Assembly (NCBI RefSeq): GCF_009388985.1
Contig: NZ_CP036422.1
Span: 3,610,501-3,674,500 of the forward strand
DNA length: 64,000 nucleotides
Reading direction: 5' to 3'
Origin: Halioglobus maricola
GTDB lineage: Bacteria; Pseudomonadota; Gammaproteobacteria; Pseudomonadales; Halieaceae
Shown: positions 56,466 to 64,000 of the stretch, in pieces
Position numbering within the stretch: position 1 is the first letter of the stretch
Layout of the letters: each line of letters opens with the position of its first letter
Position numbers and translations under genes: made by a program
Notes under the pieces: generated by a model
Databases searched by the model: none
The model's input: only the letters and a program-made list of their open reading frames with translations
What the model was told of the DNA's origin: nothing

Positions 56466-57881
56466 TCAGGCAATCTCTTGCTTCCAGGATTGCAACTTAC
56501 GATAGAGCGTCGAAGGTGCAACTTCCAACAGCCCCGCCGCCCGGTTCACGTTGCCATCGCAAGCTTCAATAGCTGACTCAATAGTGTTTTTCTCAACTAG
56601 CCAGAGTGGCTCGATCTCGCGCCTGCGCTGCAGCCCATCATCGGCTGAGCGCGGTACCACAGGTGCCGCGGGACTTGCCGCTTGCATGCTACCCAGATCA
56701 AGGTGGCCTGCACTAACAGACTCGGGCAACATCGCTTCCGTCACCCGCTCACCATCATGAAGCACCGTTATCTGCTGTACCGTGTTCTGCAGCTGGCGAA
56801 CATTGCCCGGCCAGGGATAACGACACATGATCTGCAAAGCCTTGTTATCGAAACCCGTAAAGGACTTGCCCTCGCGCGCCGCGAAGTCTGCAAGGAAATG
56901 CTCAGCCAACATTGCGATATCATTTTCACGCTCTCGCAGCGGCGGCATCCGCACGGGAACCACGTGTAGGCGATAGAATAGATCTTCCCTGAATCGCCCG
57001 GCGCGCACCTCTTCCAGGGGGTCACGGTTGGTGGCGCAAACGAAGCGCACATCGACCTTTTCGAGAGTATTACTGCCCACCTTGCGGAATGTTCCGGTCT
57101 GAATAAACCGCAATAATTTCTTTTGCAGCTCCAGACTCATTTCACAAATTTCGTCGAGGAAAAGGGTTCCTCCGTCTGCAACTCCGGCAGCACCTTCGCG
57201 CTGCGAACTGGCCCCGGTGAACGCCCCCTTCACATGGCCAAACAGCTCGCTCTCCATCAACTCCCCGGGAATGGCTCCGCAATTGATGGCGATGAACGCC
57301 TTGTCACGTCGCGGGCTGTGTTGATGGATTGCCTCGGCCGCCAGTTCCTTACCGGTTCCGCTTTCGCCGACGATAAACCCCGTAGCGTCACTGCCGGCAA
57401 GTGCGTCAACCGTCTTGTACACCGACTGCATGGCGAGCGAGCTTCCAATGAAACTCCCAAACCGATCGCGCTGAAGTTGCGCCAGCTCACCTGCCTGCCG
57501 ATCGAGGCCCAGCTGCGTGGCAGCGTTTTCCATAGTCACGCGAAGTCGCGCCGCGTCGAAGGGTTTGGTCAGGAAGTCAAAGGCACCGCGATCAATCGCT
57601 CGAACAGCCAGGTTGGAGGTGCCATGCGCCGTCATAACGATAACCTTTGGCGGCGTATCCAACTGCATACATTCATCGAGAAAGTCCATGCCGTTCCCGT
57701 CGGGCAACTCAATATCCAGCAACACGATATCGGGACAGAAGCCGGAAAGGCTCGCGTTGGCAGTGCCCAGGCGATCGACGGCTACCACATGATAATTTCC
57801 CTGCTCGAGATAGGCTTTGTAAACCTCGGTCAGCGACACGCTGTCCTCAACCATCAGCACCTTGAGTGGCGGTGTAGTCAT
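56466..57881 (-). CDS. LuxO/NtrC-type sigma54-dependent response regulator
   Basis: 471 residues: receiver (about 1-125) with phosphoacceptor Asp56 (IVLLDIELPDGNG) and Lys106; AAA+ sigma54-activation domain (about 145-380) with Walker A GESGTGKE, the sigma54-contact loop GAFTGA (219-224) and Walker B TLFLDE; and a Fis-type helix-turn-helix at the C-terminus (DGNVNRAAGLLEVAPSTLYRKLQ). The receiver opening resembles LuxO. Start ATG at 57881 with GAGGAA upstream. First gene of the operon with H-NOX and its kinase, so it is the expected output of their relay. Confidence 0.94.
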   Translation of the reverse strand: MTTPPLKVLMVEDSVSLTEVYKAYLEQGNYHVVAVDRLGTANASLSGFCPDIVLLDIELPDGNGMDFLDECMQLDTPPKVIVMTAHGTSNLAVRAIDRGAFDFLTKPFDAARLRVTMENAATQLGLDRQAGELAQLQRDRFGSFIGSSLAMQSVYKTVDALAGSDATGFIVGESGTGKELAAEAIHQHSPRRDKAFIAINCGAIPGELMESELFGHVKGAFTGASSQREGAAGVADGGTLFLDEICEMSLELQKKLLRFIQTGTFRKVGSNTLEKVDVRFVCATNRDPLEEVRAGRFREDLFYRLHVVPVRMPPLRERENDIAMLAEHFLADFAAREGKSFTGFDNKALQIMCRYPWPGNVRQLQNTVQQITVLHDGERVTEAMLPESVSAGHLDLGSMQAASPAAPVVPRSADDGLQRRREIEPLWLVEKNTIESAIEACDGNVNRAAGLLEVAPSTLYRKLQSWKQEIA

Positions 57882-57905
57882 CGTTCAATTCCTCACTATC
57901 GGTCC

Positions 57906-57939
57906 TGGTAGCACAGGGTTAATGAATTGGGGGCTACCA
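57906..57939. repeat. Inverted repeat in the leader of the H-NOX operon
   Basis: TGGTAGC-N20-GCTACCA, 7-bp perfect arms, 25-58 bp upstream of the response-regulator start. Could be an operator or a stem-loop in the mRNA leader. Confidence 0.45.
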
Positions 57940-58008
57940 AGCTTTCTGTACTTAACAATCCATGGTTTATGCCAACTCTCGCACTTTGCAACTCAATCCA
58001 GAAATAAA

Positions 58009-58014
58009 ATTATA
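58009..58014 (-). promoter_or_regulatory. Candidate -10 box of the H-NOX operon
   Basis: In the 186-bp AT-rich gap before the operon, TATAAT read on the minus strand has a weak TTTAGT 17 bases upstream. This would give a leader of about 120 nt containing the inverted repeat at 57906-57939. The AT richness (57995-58060) is unlike the rest of the window. No sigma54 box faces the operon. Confidence 0.4.
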
Positions 58015-58067
58015 ATCCATTGTTTTTATTGACTAAATTCTCTTCAAGATAGAAGGAAAGCGGGTAG

Positions 58068-59408
58068 TTATTTCATTAGCATCTCAACCTTAAGTGATGA
58101 ATTCGCAATATGCAATTCATTATGCGACGCATTTCGAGACCTAATTGATAGCGCTGCCAGCGCAATCGCGAACGAACCGAGGGTAATTCCCTGAGCATAG
58201 GCCAAACCTGGATTGAGCAGCAGATTAAAGCTCTGCGCCGTCATGAAGATAAGACAACCCCAGAGCAGCGGATCACCACCAGACCGGGACACTCTTGCAC
58301 CCATGTTCGCGCGGTACAGTGCGAGCCAGATTTTGACATGCATAACCAGATACACACCCAGCCCCACCAATCCGTACTTGTATGTCACACCCACGAGACC
58401 GAGGTCGGAAGGGTAAAAATACGGCGCCACAATATCCTGATAGGAATCGCCATAAGCGCTGTCTTCACCCGCTCCCAGGAGGAGGTGAGAGGGAATGTGC
58501 TCCAATGCAGCGGCGAAGGCCATCAAACGGATGGAGCCGCCGTCGGCGTTAAGGAAATGCTCGGCCGCAAGCAGCAAGATATAGGGCGCAGCGAGCAGTA
58601 CCAGCGGCGCCAGCAAGACCAAACGGCGCAACTGGCCCGGATGTGCCAACAACAAGGGGTAGAGCAAGACAGAAACAAGAAGTGTGGCAAGCGTCGACCT
58701 GAACTGCACAATGCTCCAGATATAAGCCGCCAACAGCACCAGCAGCAGCGCACCGATCCGACTCAATCCTCTGCGACTCTGGGTCAGCACATACAAACCC
58801 CCAAGCAGAGCCAGCATGATGGCAAACAGTGGCGGCTTAAGACGAAAGCCTCGCCACTCATCGAAGGTCACCAGGTTGCTCACCGTGTGGTCGCTGGAAA
58901 AGAATGCCGCACTCAGGTCCATCGTGGCATAGAAAAACAGGTAGTTGACCATCAGCGCAAAAAGGGCCAACCAGACCGCACGTCGCACGCCCGCCAGGGG
59001 CAGCCCACAGCGCACCAACAGGTAAACAGCCGGGCCCAGAAAACCCAACAGAAACTCCCGGGCGGAGAACAGGCTATACAGCACATTGCCTCGATACTGC
59101 AGCGCAAAAACCACCGCGCTCACCAGCATGATACCGCCCAGCAGGAGCACCGGCCCCAGCACCCAACGCCGCCACTCTGCGAGAGGAAGGCGGAACAAAC
59201 TCCGCCACGCACCCACGATGAACAGCAGCAGCGCACAGGCGATACCCACCTCCTGCAGACGATTAGCCATATAGTAGCGTCCACCCTGAAATCCGGCGAA
59301 GAGTCCCAGCCAGAGCAGCCACAGAAGCAGTCCCTGGATATCCACGCTGGTCTTGCCAGGACTCTTGGTACCGGTCAGTTCAGGTAAAAGTTTCGCGGCT
59401 GCAATCAC
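58068..59408 (-). CDS. O-antigen polymerase/ligase-like membrane protein (Wzy type)
   Basis: 446 residues from GTG at 59408, overlapping the glycosyltransferase stop as GTGA; the frame is open further upstream but only inside that gene. About 11-12 membrane segments rich in Leu and Ala, with a large periplasmic loop (about 290-360; LLAAEHFLNADGGSIRLMAFAAALEHIPSHLLLGAGEDSAYGDS is in two halves of it), characteristic of the Wzy_C/O-antigen ligase superfamily. It polymerises or ligates surface glycan repeat units at the periplasmic face. Last gene of the polysaccharide operon. Confidence 0.85.
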   Translation of the reverse strand: MIAAAKLLPELTGTKSPGKTSVDIQGLLLWLLWLGLFAGFQGGRYYMANRLQEVGIACALLLFIVGAWRSLFRLPLAEWRRWVLGPVLLLGGIMLVSAVVFALQYRGNVLYSLFSAREFLLGFLGPAVYLLVRCGLPLAGVRRAVWLALFALMVNYLFFYATMDLSAAFFSSDHTVSNLVTFDEWRGFRLKPPLFAIMLALLGGLYVLTQSRRGLSRIGALLLVLLAAYIWSIVQFRSTLATLLVSVLLYPLLLAHPGQLRRLVLLAPLVLLAAPYILLLAAEHFLNADGGSIRLMAFAAALEHIPSHLLLGAGEDSAYGDSYQDIVAPYFYPSDLGLVGVTYKYGLVGLGVYLVMHVKIWLALYRANMGARVSRSGGDPLLWGCLIFMTAQSFNLLLNPGLAYAQGITLGSFAIALAALSIRSRNASHNELHIANSSLKVEMLMK

Positions 59409-60442
59409 GCCGGCGCTCCAGGCTGAGGCAGACCAAGCAGAACACGCACCACCGCTCGAGCATTCGCAAACTGGCGGCGCAGCAAGCACTTACCCACATC
59501 CAACCATGCGGCCAGATAGGCAACAGGTAGATAGCGACGGTAGTGACAGCGCATGAAGCGCAAGCGACTGCGATAGAGATGATAATCAGCGAACGCCGAA
59601 GCGCTGCGCTGCCAGCCCGGCGAACCAATACTACTGCCTTCCCGGTGGTAAATACGCGCTGCGGGCTCCACCAGCAGTTCAAAACGTCCATTCGCACGGG
59701 TGAACCAATCTATTTCTTCGTAGTAGAGAAAATACTGCTCTCCCATCAGACCCACATCCTCAAGAAATCGTCGAGGCAAGAGCATGGAGCAACCGCTTAA
59801 ATAGGCCAGTGAAGCTCCCTGGGCATCCTGTGCGGTGATATCTTTCTCATGAACAAAGCGCCCTTCAGATCTGTGTGCCACACCGGTGAAGTGGTTGAAA
59901 CGATTGCCGCCCAAGGCCTGCACAATCTCTGGCCGATCAAAGAAATGAATGACTGATCCACAAACCGCCAAACCCGGTGCAGCCGCGAGGCGATCGCGCA
60001 TCCGCAGCAGACAGTCGGGCTCCACCATGGTGTCGTTATTGAGCAGCCAAACATTGCCCATATCGTTCTGGCTGAGCGCAAGTCGCAACCCGACATTGTT
60101 GCCCGCTGCAAAACCCAGATTGGCGCCATTGTCCACGAGCATCAGATCACCATCGAATACAACATCACCGCTTTCAGCCTGTTCTTTGGTGATGCGCCGC
60201 TGACGCAGCGGGCGAGGGGCGCGCCCCAACAGCCGCGCCAGGCGAGCCTGCTCTACCGACTCAACCTCAAGCTCTCCCGACGCCCAGGCACTGATCTTCT
60301 CGAGGCTGCCGTCACCGGATGCATTGTCACAGACGATCACCCGCAGTGGCGCACCTCCACCCGCGAAAACGCTCTCCAAACAAGCGATAGTATCGCTCCA
60401 ACCGCGCCAGTTGAGCAGCACGACGTATGTGACATCACGCAT
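59405..60442 (-). CDS. Family 2 glycosyltransferase
   Basis: 345 residues from the ATG at 60442, which lies 8 bp inside the end of the upstream gene. Opens MRDVTYVVLLNWRGWSDTIACLESVF, the GT-A Rossmann start, with DNASGDGSLEKI (nucleotide site) and the metal-binding-type NNDTMVEPDCLLRM. QYFLYYEEIDWFTRANGRF is the rhamnosyl/galactosyl transferase type of acceptor region. It has no membrane segment. It adds a sugar to the repeat unit built by this operon; the sugar cannot be told. Confidence 0.91.
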   Translation of the reverse strand: MRDVTYVVLLNWRGWSDTIACLESVFAGGGAPLRVIVCDNASGDGSLEKISAWASGELEVESVEQARLARLLGRAPRPLRQRRITKEQAESGDVVFDGDLMLVDNGANLGFAAGNNVGLRLALSQNDMGNVWLLNNDTMVEPDCLLRMRDRLAAAPGLAVCGSVIHFFDRPEIVQALGGNRFNHFTGVAHRSEGRFVHEKDITAQDAQGASLAYLSGCSMLLPRRFLEDVGLMGEQYFLYYEEIDWFTRANGRFELLVEPAARIYHREGSSIGSPGWQRSASAFADYHLYRSRLRFMRCHYRRYLPVAYLAAWLDVGKCLLRRQFANARAVVRVLLGLPQPGAPA

Positions 60443-61994
60443 CGCAAGGCTCCCCTGCGATCGCCGCCAGCAGCTCACTATCGTCGACAAAAGCCAGCAT
60501 CTTACCCAGCCCGGCAACCTTGAACATTTGTCGCGTATTGGCGGACGCGCCACTGATAAACAAGTTTCCTTCGCCCGCTTCCAGCAGCGGCATAAGCGCA
60601 CCGATTGCGGAACTCTCCAGCAGATTTACACCGCGAAGATCCAGCAGGCAGCGATTGCGCGCAACAACACTTAACAGGCTTTCCACGACACCCATCTTCG
60701 CAAGACCATCGGCGTCCATCAGCCCACGCAGAAATACCAGGGTCGTGTCGTCCAGTGCGTAGCTACTACACAACAACTCCTCCGAACCATCGGCGCGACG
60801 CGCACCCAGGCTTCCCAACGTCGACTCGTCGCCATCGTTGACGAGATCCAACACGCGACAGCTCGCCAGCTGACGTCTAAGTTGCGGCGTCATACCGATG
60901 AACTGCAAGCTGCCTTCGCTCATGCGCTGCAGCTCTGCCAGCGTGAAGAACGCCTCCTGGCCAGCCATCTCCACACACCGCACAGCCGAGAAGTCCAGGA
61001 TACTCAGCGCGGCGGCAGAATCATCAACATCCAGTTCTTTAGCGACGACATGCAAATATTCGGCGGAGACGTATCGCGGCAGCGGCAGAACGCGCAAGGA
61101 CTCCTGCCGAGAGGACCAAAGCCATCGCCAGACCGGCTGCTGCCGTTTAGCCGGCATAGCGAATACCAGCTGCTGCCTGAAGCGTGCATACAAAAGCGGA
61201 GTGCTGAGCAACGCCAGCTTCACCAATCCCTCAGCATAACGACGCCATAAGCGCACCGGATCCTGGGTTATCCGGTAAAGCCATTCAATATTCATGCGCT
61301 GCATCCAGCCCGGAGCCCGGCTCACACCGCCGGTAATAAATTCGAATGTGCCGCCAACACCGATCGCCACTGGAACCCTGAGATGGCGCCGGTTCCTGTT
61401 GAACCACAACTCCTGCTTGGGATTACCCAGACCGACAAGCAGTATGTCGGCACCAGAGCTATTTATCTGCGCCAGCAACTGCTGGTCATTATGCGCACTA
61501 TCCTTCAGGCCAGGCCCGGCGGTGTGTATATACGGCGCAGATGTACCCGCGATGGCAAGACCGGGATACCGTTGTTGCAGACAATCCGCAGCGCGAGCTG
61601 CGACACCCTCGCCACCTCCCAGAAGGAACAGGGACAGACCATCCTGCGCAGCGCGCTCCGCCAGGGCGGGCACCAGATCAGAACCACATACCCGCTCTTT
61701 CAAGGGCTTACCCATGATCCGACTCAGCCAGACAATCGGGAAACCATCGGCTGTCACCAGATCCGAATTGCGCAGCACATTCAGCAACTCCGGATGGCGA
61801 GCACGACCGGAGCCGACCCCCAGCGCGTTTACCAGGAAATCCACATTCAGCGTTGACACCAGGCGGGCTCGACCTTCTTTGCATCGCGCCCAATCCATCA
61901 TGCGATCCACGACCTGATCAAGAGAGAGGTTATCGACAGGGATACCCAGTGAGTTTACGCAGTCTCGAAGAGGTGCATGCAGCGTTGTAGTCAT
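60435..61994 (-). CDS. WecG/TagA/CpsF glycosyltransferase fused to two STAS domains
   Basis: 519 residues. The N-terminal WecG/TagA domain (about 10-255) has STLNVDFLVNA, TADGFPIVWLSR (catalytic Asp83) and LLVGLGNPKQELWFN with GVGGTFEFITGG; it transfers ManNAcA-type sugars to lipid-linked primers. A linker leads to two STAS-like domains: the first about 300-390 (SILDFSAVRCVEM, without the usual Ser), the second about 415-515 with LDLRGVNLLESSAIGALMPLL, the typical ESS site where anti-sigma-antagonists are phosphorylated. WecG proteins are normally about 240 residues. The overlaps with its neighbours place it firmly in the operon. Confidence 0.9.
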   Translation of the reverse strand: MTTTLHAPLRDCVNSLGIPVDNLSLDQVVDRMMDWARCKEGRARLVSTLNVDFLVNALGVGSGRARHPELLNVLRNSDLVTADGFPIVWLSRIMGKPLKERVCGSDLVPALAERAAQDGLSLFLLGGGEGVAARAADCLQQRYPGLAIAGTSAPYIHTAGPGLKDSAHNDQQLLAQINSSGADILLVGLGNPKQELWFNRNRRHLRVPVAIGVGGTFEFITGGVSRAPGWMQRMNIEWLYRITQDPVRLWRRYAEGLVKLALLSTPLLYARFRQQLVFAMPAKRQQPVWRWLWSSRQESLRVLPLPRYVSAEYLHVVAKELDVDDSAAALSILDFSAVRCVEMAGQEAFFTLAELQRMSEGSLQFIGMTPQLRRQLASCRVLDLVNDGDESTLGSLGARRADGSEELLCSSYALDDTTLVFLRGLMDADGLAKMGVVESLLSVVARNRCLLDLRGVNLLESSAIGALMPLLEAGEGNLFISGASANTRQMFKVAGLGKMLAFVDDSELLAAIAGEPCDA

Positions 61995-62947
61995 AGGGAG
62001 TTCTCCTCAGTTTTTTGCAGCGCCAGAACCTTATGTTCGCGGCGGTAGGCGAGAATAGTGTTTAACATTTGAATAATTGTCAGCCGGGCAAACACAAGGA
62101 ATACCGAGACAAGAAGGCCGGCAATAGCGCCGAAAAGCACTTTGCGTTTGCGAGAAAGATTGAAGCTGCGATAAGGGAGAGCAGCAGGGTCAATGATCTC
62201 CAATGCATATTCTTCTCGTGCATTCGCCAGCATGGAGATGGCCGCTTGCGCTTCAATGAGCCGGTAGATCGACTGCTGAATGTCGACGACATCGGCGCGC
62301 TGCAGTTCGTTTTCAAGATATGCTTGCTTGCGCGCCACATCAGCGAGCGTACGACCACGAATAAACTCATTAAACGCAGCCACATATAGATTGGCCCAAT
62401 CGCGTGCCAGCACAGGATCAGCCCAGACCATACCTACAGCAACAATGTCAGTTTCTTCATCGACATCAATTGTCCTGACCTCGTCTCGGAAGCGGGTAAA
62501 AACCGCGCCGCGATCAGGCTCAAAGCCGTTTATCCATGCGCCCGACTGCTCATCCCAGAATTCAGGATAGAAGTGTCGATCCAACTTGTGCTCTGCCAGA
62601 AAGCGCATGGTGAAGTCACGCGAAGACAGGCGTGCGAGCATGACGTCGTTGTAATTGTCATGCGTAGTGCCCATGACAAAACCGTGCTCCACTAGCGTAA
62701 GCACCTCAGAGGCGCGACGGTCGTCCGGAGAGACCCCACCCGGGTCCTCGATATCTACAATGCTCACCCGGGCAGAGGACTGGTACATATACGGACTTGA
62801 GTAGGCCCACCAAGCGGTGAGTGCCGCCGCACAGAGCACCCCTCCCAGCAGCCACCATCGCGCATCAATCAGCGCGTTGACATAGGGCATCAGGTCAATG
62901 TGCATCACTGCCGCATCTGCAGCGGCTGTGTCGTAATCACTGTTCAT
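61991..62947 (-). CDS. Wzz-type polysaccharide chain-length/co-polymerase protein
   Basis: 318 residues from the ATG at 62947 (GAGGAA upstream; a GTG at 62962 is the alternative). Membrane helices near residues 32-52 and 268-290 flank a long periplasmic alpha/beta domain, the Wzz topology. LPYRSFNLSRKRKVLFGAIAGLLVSVF, with the Pro before the second helix, is typical. No BY-kinase domain follows. It sets chain length of the glycan exported by the adjacent SLBB protein. Overlaps wecG-STAS by one codon. Confidence 0.9.
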   Translation of the reverse strand: MNSDYDTAAADAAVMHIDLMPYVNALIDARWWLLGGVLCAAALTAWWAYSSPYMYQSSARVSIVDIEDPGGVSPDDRRASEVLTLVEHGFVMGTTHDNYNDVMLARLSSRDFTMRFLAEHKLDRHFYPEFWDEQSGAWINGFEPDRGAVFTRFRDEVRTIDVDEETDIVAVGMVWADPVLARDWANLYVAAFNEFIRGRTLADVARKQAYLENELQRADVVDIQQSIYRLIEAQAAISMLANAREEYALEIIDPAALPYRSFNLSRKRKVLFGAIAGLLVSVFLVFARLTIIQMLNTILAYRREHKVLALQKTEENSL

Positions 62948-62958
62948 CGCTGAATTCC

Positions 62959-64000
62959 TCACAGCACGATACCGGCAAGAATGGCCGAGTTAACCAGCGT
63001 CTGAACCCAGGTCTGGGCGCGCTCTGTGCCATTCATGCGATCTACATTCAAGGGGACGTAAATTCTTGCGCCAGGCATCACTGACTTGCGCGCCATTCGC
63101 GAGGAGTTGCGACCGCCCTTGAGGTTAAGCACCTCACCGTTGGCCTGAATGACATAGGCGTGATCGAGTTTTCCCAACACCGTGCTGCCACCGCTCAGCT
63201 CCACGTAGTCTTTGATGTTGCGGTCGTCGCTGTAGAGATGTGAAGTCGGTACATATACCTGCCCCGCCACCTGCACATAGTCAGGCACGCGCGGAACGAC
63301 CAGTGCGTCACCGTCTTCCAGTGCCAGCTCGTCGCGGCTGCGGCAGCGCTGCACCTTATCCATATCGACCACCATGCGGCCGTTAGCCTCCGCCTTCTCC
63401 AACTGCCGAATGGCCTTGAGATAATCCTGTTTGCCCGCCCACTCCGGCGCCGACTTACCATCGTTGTTGAAAGAGTGGGAAAGCGACAACTCAACCATCA
63501 GGTCGTCCAGCTGGCCATGCAACTCATCGATAGTTTCCTGCTGCATTTCCCGGACGGAATTGCGAGTGAAGTAAGCGCCATAGGCATAGGCGTCAACCGT
63601 CAGACCACCGGCGCGCTGCAGCACACTACAGAGACTTTCATGTCTGTCGATCGCATAGGTACCGGGGCGCTGAACTTCGCCACTCAGTACAACAGTTGCC
63701 TGCTCGACCCAACCGGGCTTCTCACTGAAGGCGAGTTGATCCAGGGGCTGTAGGCGCGGGTTACTCACTTCCGCCGTGTACGCGGCCAGGTATTGCTCGC
63801 GACTGATTTCGCCGCGCTCACTGCGCCGCTTGAGATCACAAATCGCCAATAACTCAACGCTGTCCAGCGCAGTGTGCGTGGTGATGCCACTGCCAGTATT
63901 GTCGGCACCGATGCGCGACAACTCTGCTGTTACGCCCCAGGCCTTGCGTGCCAGGCCGCCGGCACCACAAAGCAAGTCACTGGCACGCATATCCGGCACC
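62959..64000 (-). CDS. SLBB-domain polysaccharide export protein, 5' truncated
   Basis: 347 visible C-terminal residues; the frame continues beyond the window, so the signal peptide and N-terminal export domain are missing. Two SLBB domains can be seen: VVLSGEVQRPGTYAIDRHESLCSVL and, further on, VQVAGQVYVPTSHLYSDDRNI with LSGGSTVLGKLDHAYVIQANG. Between them is a coiled-coil stretch (IDELHGQLDDLMVELSL). A hydrophobic C-terminal helix NSAILAGIVL ends it. It resembles the longer Wza-type outer-membrane channels with several SLBB repeats. First gene of the polysaccharide operon seen here. Confidence 0.9.
   Translation of the reverse strand, partial: VPDMRASDLLCGAGGLARKAWGVTAELSRIGADNTGSGITTHTALDSVELLAICDLKRRSERGEISREQYLAAYTAEVSNPRLQPLDQLAFSEKPGWVEQATVVLSGEVQRPGTYAIDRHESLCSVLQRAGGLTVDAYAYGAYFTRNSVREMQQETIDELHGQLDDLMVELSLSHSFNNDGKSAPEWAGKQDYLKAIRQLEKAEANGRMVVDMDKVQRCRSRDELALEDGDALVVPRVPDYVQVAGQVYVPTSHLYSDDRNIKDYVELSGGSTVLGKLDHAYVIQANGEVLNLKGGRNSSRMARKSVMPGARIYVPLNVDRMNGTERAQTWVQTLVNSAILAGIVL

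Noticed and set aside
57929..57942. GG-N10-GC resembling a sigma54 promoter
   Set aside because: It points to the plus strand where no gene starts, and the -24 box is only GGGGG, not TGGCAC.
58338..59387. 349-residue plus-strand frame opposite the wzy gene
   Set aside because: Product is almost all Gln, His and Arg, the usual mirror of a Leu-rich membrane protein; no start signal.
59408..59489. Longer start of the wzy gene at 59489
   Set aside because: The extra 27 residues lie inside the glycosyltransferase gene and are Cys/Ser/Trp-rich; the GTGA overlap at 59405-59408 fits the operon's style.

Overview
The window (about 58-60% G+C by eye, densely packed) comes from a free-living marine-type gammaproteobacterium. 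The order cyaY / lptM-lysA-dapF-DUF484-xerC-yigB is the classic gammaproteobacterial cyaY-dapF-xerC neighbourhood. Together with the TonB receptor, P450, PhyH dioxygenase and fatty-acid oxidation genes it suggests a relative of the Halieaceae (OM60/NOR5, Cellvibrionales). The family assignment is inference; the class is well supported.

Layout. 1-7.4 kb: end of argH, a DUF3187 membrane protein overlapping cyaY, then the divergent lptM-lysA-dapF-DUF484-xerC-yigB operon. 7.4-11.6 kb: a nitrogen block on the minus strand, porin-glnK-amtB followed by a second porin and glnK, with a sigma54 promoter and NtrC-like sites upstream. 11.6-16.3 kb: ubiK, comM/yifB, a cytochrome P450 and an M32 carboxypeptidase. 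16.3-19.7 kb: a fadB/J-like multifunctional enzyme and a thiolase. 19.9-25.2 kb: an MscS channel, Rep helicase, an orphan lipoprotein and a TolB/TPR membrane protein. 25.3-30.3 kb: an RND pump with its lipoprotein adaptor, a cytochrome c5 and a GST. 30.9-36.1 kb: a five-gene overlapping operon with a LolA-like carrier, two FtsX/LolC-type permeases, an ATPase and an outer-membrane barrel. 36.2-42.4 kb: DUF3080 and DUF4136 lipoproteins, a two-domain GH3 enzyme, murA, a PhyH dioxygenase and a small membrane protein. 42.4-53.9 kb: a zinc-ribbon/cyclase/ATPase/TPR giant facing a SulP-STAS-cNMP-binding transporter, which ends a run made of a haem protein, a C45-type hydrolase, a TonB receptor and the transporter; then a SOUL protein. 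53.9-57.9 kb: an operon of a sigma54-activating response regulator, an H-NOX sensor and a hybrid kinase with HNOBA, receiver and Hpt domains. 58.1-64 kb: an exopolysaccharide operon (wzy, glycosyltransferase, a WecG-STAS-STAS fusion, wzz and a truncated SLBB export protein).

How the parts may work together. The H-NOX operon holds every step of an NO-responsive phosphorelay ending in a LuxO-like sigma54 activator, and lies 186 bp downstream of the surface-polysaccharide operon, an attractive but unproven target. The cyclase and the cyclic-nucleotide-binding SulP transporter end 5 bp apart, which suggests nucleotide-gated anion transport. The LolA/FtsX/barrel operon looks like a dedicated cell-envelope export route separate from housekeeping LolCDE. 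I see no rRNA, tRNA, CRISPR array, insertion sequence or prophage; the window reads as ordinary chromosome.
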